NCBI GenBank assembly: GCA_021825035.1
Contig: JAKAIQ010000130.1
Coordinates: 1 to 6,400, forward strand
Origin: Deltaproteobacteria bacterium
GTDB taxonomy: Bacteria; Desulfobacterota; GWC2-55-46
Direction of reading: 5' to 3'
Length of the DNA: 6,400 nt
Below the pieces are notes generated by a model. The model saw only the letters and a program-made list of their open reading frames with translations, made no database searches and was not told the DNA's origin. Positions 5,206 through 6,400 of the stretch are shown piece after piece; the stretch's first letter is position 1; the number at the start of each line of letters is the position of its first letter. The position numbers were made by a program, and so were the translations under genes.

Positions 5206-5853
5206 TCACTCCCGGCCTTTCGATTTCTTCAATGCCCTATTGATGACGACAACGCCATTCATAGGTCCGGGTACGGCGCCCGCAAGTAGTATCAGATTCT
5301 CCTCAGGCTTTATTGCCACCACTTTAATATTCTGCACCGTCGTTTTCCTATCACCCATGTGGCCGGCCATCCTCATTCCCTTGTAGACCCTTGAAGGATC
5401 GGAGCTCGACCCTATTGATCCTGGCGCCCTGTTGTGCATTGACCCATGTGATTCAGCGCCGCCGCTAAAATGCCATCTCCTCATGGACCCCTGAAATCCC
5501 TTCCCCTTCGACCTTCCTATCACATCGACGAAATCCCCTGTTTTGAAGACCTCGCCGCAGCTCAGAAGCTGTCCCTGTTTGTAAAAATCGAGGCCCTCAC
5601 CGGTTAATTCGGCAAGCTTATAAAGTCCAGGCGTGCCTGCCTTCTTGAAATGGCCCTTCATCGCCTTATTAAGCCTGCCCTCTTTCTTCACGCCAATCCC
5701 CAACTGCAGGGCCTCATAGCCATCGCGCTCTTTAGTCTTTTTTTGTACAACATAGCACGAATCGGTCTTTATAACTGTCACCGGTATTGATGCGCCATCC
5801 TCGGAGAATATGCTGGTCATGCCGATTTTTTTGCCAATAATGCCGTTTATCAT
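5206..5853 (-). CDS. rplC: 50S ribosomal protein L3
   Basis: L3 is an assembly-initiating protein of the 50S whose central extension approaches the peptidyl-transferase centre. The 215-residue product starts MINGIIGKKIGMTSIF and has SKGKGFQGSMRRWHFSGG (115-132), SHGSMHNRAPGSIG (135-148), DPSRVYKGMRMAGHMGDRKTTVQN (152-175) and a basic C-terminus ending KKSKGRE. At the position of the glutamine methylated by PrmB in E. coli (first residue after the PGSIG motif) this protein has serine, as many bacteria do. The ATG at 5853 follows AAGGG with about 8 nt spacing. A much stronger AAGGAGGT lies some 30 nt upstream inside a hairpin, with no usual start codon at the right distance. Confidence 0.98.
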   Translation of the reverse strand: MINGIIGKKIGMTSIFSEDGASIPVTVIKTDSCYVVQKKTKERDGYEALQLGIGVKKEGRLNKAMKGHFKKAGTPGLYKLAELTGEGLDFYKQGQLLSCGEVFKTGDFVDVIGRSKGKGFQGSMRRWHFSGGAESHGSMHNRAPGSIGSSSDPSRVYKGMRMAGHMGDRKTTVQNIKVVAIKPEENLILLAGAVPGPMNGVVVINRALKKSKGRE

Positions 5854-5877
5854 AAATTTGGCCCTTTTTATAAATAT

Positions 5878-5917
5878 GCCGGACCTCCTTATCCATACAG
5901 GAGGATTTATCCCCGGC
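5878..5917 (-). promoter_or_regulatory. Two-tier RNA hairpin that hides a perfect Shine-Dalgarno sequence upstream of rplC
   Basis: On the RNA strand GCCGG pairs with CCGGC (outer stem, 5 bp) and CCTCCT pairs with AGGAGG (inner stem, 6 bp), with a 9-base loop and an asymmetric internal loop of 8 and 1 bases. The 3' arm contains AAGGAGGT, fully complementary to the usual 16S 3' end, while the 5' arm copies the anti-Shine-Dalgarno core. The rplC ATG is about 30 nt beyond and has its own weaker AAGGG site. No U-tract follows, so it is not a terminator. A role as a translational switch, standby site or r-protein target is inference. Confidence 0.45.
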
Positions 5918-5936
5918 TTTCGAACGGAATAGTCGG

Positions 5937-6248
5937 TTAATCGAGCTTTATTTCGACGTCCACGCCGGCCGGCAGATCAAGCTTCATAAGCGCATCGACG
6001 GTGTTCTGTGTCGGCTCCATGATATCCATCAGCCTTTTGTGGGTCCTGATCTCAAATTGCTCCCTGCTCTTTTTGTCCACATGGGGAGAGCGCAGGACGC
6101 AGAACTTGTTGATCCGCGTCGGCAGCGGAATCGGCCCCTTTATGCTGGCGCCCGTCCTTCTCGCTGTGTCGACAATCTCTTTTACTGACCGATCCAGCAG
6201 CCTGTGGTCGAAGGCCTTAAGCCTTATCCTTATCTTCTGATTCTCCAC
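5937..6248 (-). CDS. rpsJ: 30S ribosomal protein S10 (NusE), GTG start
   Basis: S10 is a 30S head protein and, as NusE, links RNA polymerase antitermination with NusB and couples to NusG. The 103-residue product is standard: KIRIRLKAFDHRLLD (5-19), GPIPLPTRINKFCVLRSPHVDKKSREQFEIRTHKRL (about 38-73) and the C-terminal DLPAGVDVEIKL. The start is GTG at 6248-6246, with GGAG 7 nt upstream. The residues that follow line up with the short N-terminus of bacterial S10, and no ATG lies nearby in frame. It follows tuf after a 48-nt gap, an arrangement common in bacteria where the str and S10 operons are continuous. Confidence 0.98.
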   Translation of the reverse strand: MENQKIRIRLKAFDHRLLDRSVKEIVDTARRTGASIKGPIPLPTRINKFCVLRSPHVDKKSREQFEIRTHKRLMDIMEPTQNTVDALMKLDLPAGVDVEIKLD

Positions 6249-6255
6249 CCTTTAG

Positions 6256-6259
6256 CTCC
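6256..6259 (-). promoter_or_regulatory. Ribosome binding site for the GTG start of rpsJ
   Basis: The minus strand reads GGAG, 7 nt before GTG at 6248. It is short, but correctly placed in the tuf-rpsJ gap and supports the GTG call. Confidence 0.6.
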
Positions 6260-6296
6260 GTGCTTCATTCTGAATATTTTTTAAAATTTAACGTCA

Positions 6297-6400
6297 CTAT
6301 GCCAGTATTTTTGTTACGACGCCTGCGCCAACGGTTCTTCCGCCTTCCCTTATGGCGAAGCGCAAACCCTCTTCCATGGCTATCGGAGTTATAAGCTCAA
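6297..6400 (-). CDS. tuf: Elongation factor Tu, last 33 residues (5' part beyond the window)
   Basis: EF-Tu carries aminoacyl-tRNA to the ribosomal A site in a GTP-dependent way. Only the C-terminal end of domain 3 is present: reading the minus strand into the TAG at 6297-6299 gives ELITPIAMEEGLRFAIREGG and then RTVGAGVVTKILA. This matches the universal EF-Tu C-terminus, including the RFAIREGGRTVGAGVV block. Its place directly upstream of rpsJ fits the end of a str operon (rpsL-rpsG-fusA-tuf). The 48-nt spacer to rpsJ is AT-rich and lacks a recognisable hairpin with a U-tract, so transcription probably continues into the S10 genes. Confidence 0.97.
   Translation of the reverse strand, partial: ELITPIAMEEGLRFAIREGGRTVGAGVVTKILA

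Noticed and set aside
5101..5208. Alternative genetic code (TGA as Gly or Trp), suggested by the in-frame TGA codons after rplC
   Set aside because: TGA is the natural stop of rplD, rplP, rpsQ and rplX at the expected family length, in ATGA overlaps, and no TGA interrupts any gene.
5747..5897. Possible leader or overlapping peptide starting at ATG in the loop of the rplC hairpin (Met-Asp-Lys-Glu-Val...)
   Set aside because: It has no ribosome site of its own upstream, runs out of frame into rplC for about 50 codons before a stop, and shows no protein-like conservation that I can recognise.

Overview
The whole window is a bacterial ribosomal-protein gene block read entirely from the minus strand. 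It is the junction of the str, S10 and spc operons in the canonical order (right to left): tuf (3' end) - rpsJ - rplC - rplD - rplW - rplB - rpsS - rplV - rpsC - rplP - rpmC - rpsQ - rplN - rplX - rplE (5' part). All thirteen complete genes are intact and of normal family length. I found no mobile element, CRISPR array, RNA gene, pseudogene of a separate gene, or plausible plus-strand gene. The long plus-strand open frames are shadows of the ribosomal genes.

Organism: clearly a bacterium (bacterial-type L3, L4, L16, S10; Shine-Dalgarno sites before most genes; standard code, with TGA used as a real stop at five genes). Base composition is moderate. The protein style (four-cysteine L24, short L3 ending in a basic tail, 95-residue S19) fits an uncultivated Gram-negative-type lineage. 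My guess would be something Omnitrophota-like, but the phylum cannot be fixed from these proteins by eye.

Layout: EF-Tu ends at 6297 and only 48 nt separate it from rpsJ, so the S10 genes have no room for the long leader known upstream of S10 in enterobacteria; the cluster probably runs on from tuf. Genes are then packed tightly. Four junctions are 4-nt ATGA stop/start overlaps (rplD/rplW, rplP/rpmC, rpsQ/rplN, rplX/rplE), and others are 1, 2, 6 and 20 nt apart. The larger gaps are rplC-rplD (105 nt), rplV-rpsC (97), rpsJ-rplC (83), rplN-rplX (71) and rplW-rplB (62). Four of these (all but rplC-rplD) hold candidate RNA stems and one (rplC-rplD) an in-frame basic tail; they are the only parts of the window with unexplained structure. 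Starts are non-ATG in rpsJ (GTG), rpsS (GTG) and rpsC (TTG).

Function: the products build the core of both subunits. S10, S19, S3 and S17 belong to the 30S. L3, L4, L23, L2, L22, L16, L29, L14, L24 and L5 belong to the 50S (peptidyl-transferase surroundings, exit tunnel, subunit bridges). EF-Tu delivers aminoacyl-tRNA to the finished ribosome. I see no novel biological system here. The items worth a second look are the Shine-Dalgarno/anti-Shine-Dalgarno hairpin before rplC, the in-frame 35-codon stretch after rplC, and the G8 tract at the rpmC/rpsQ junction.
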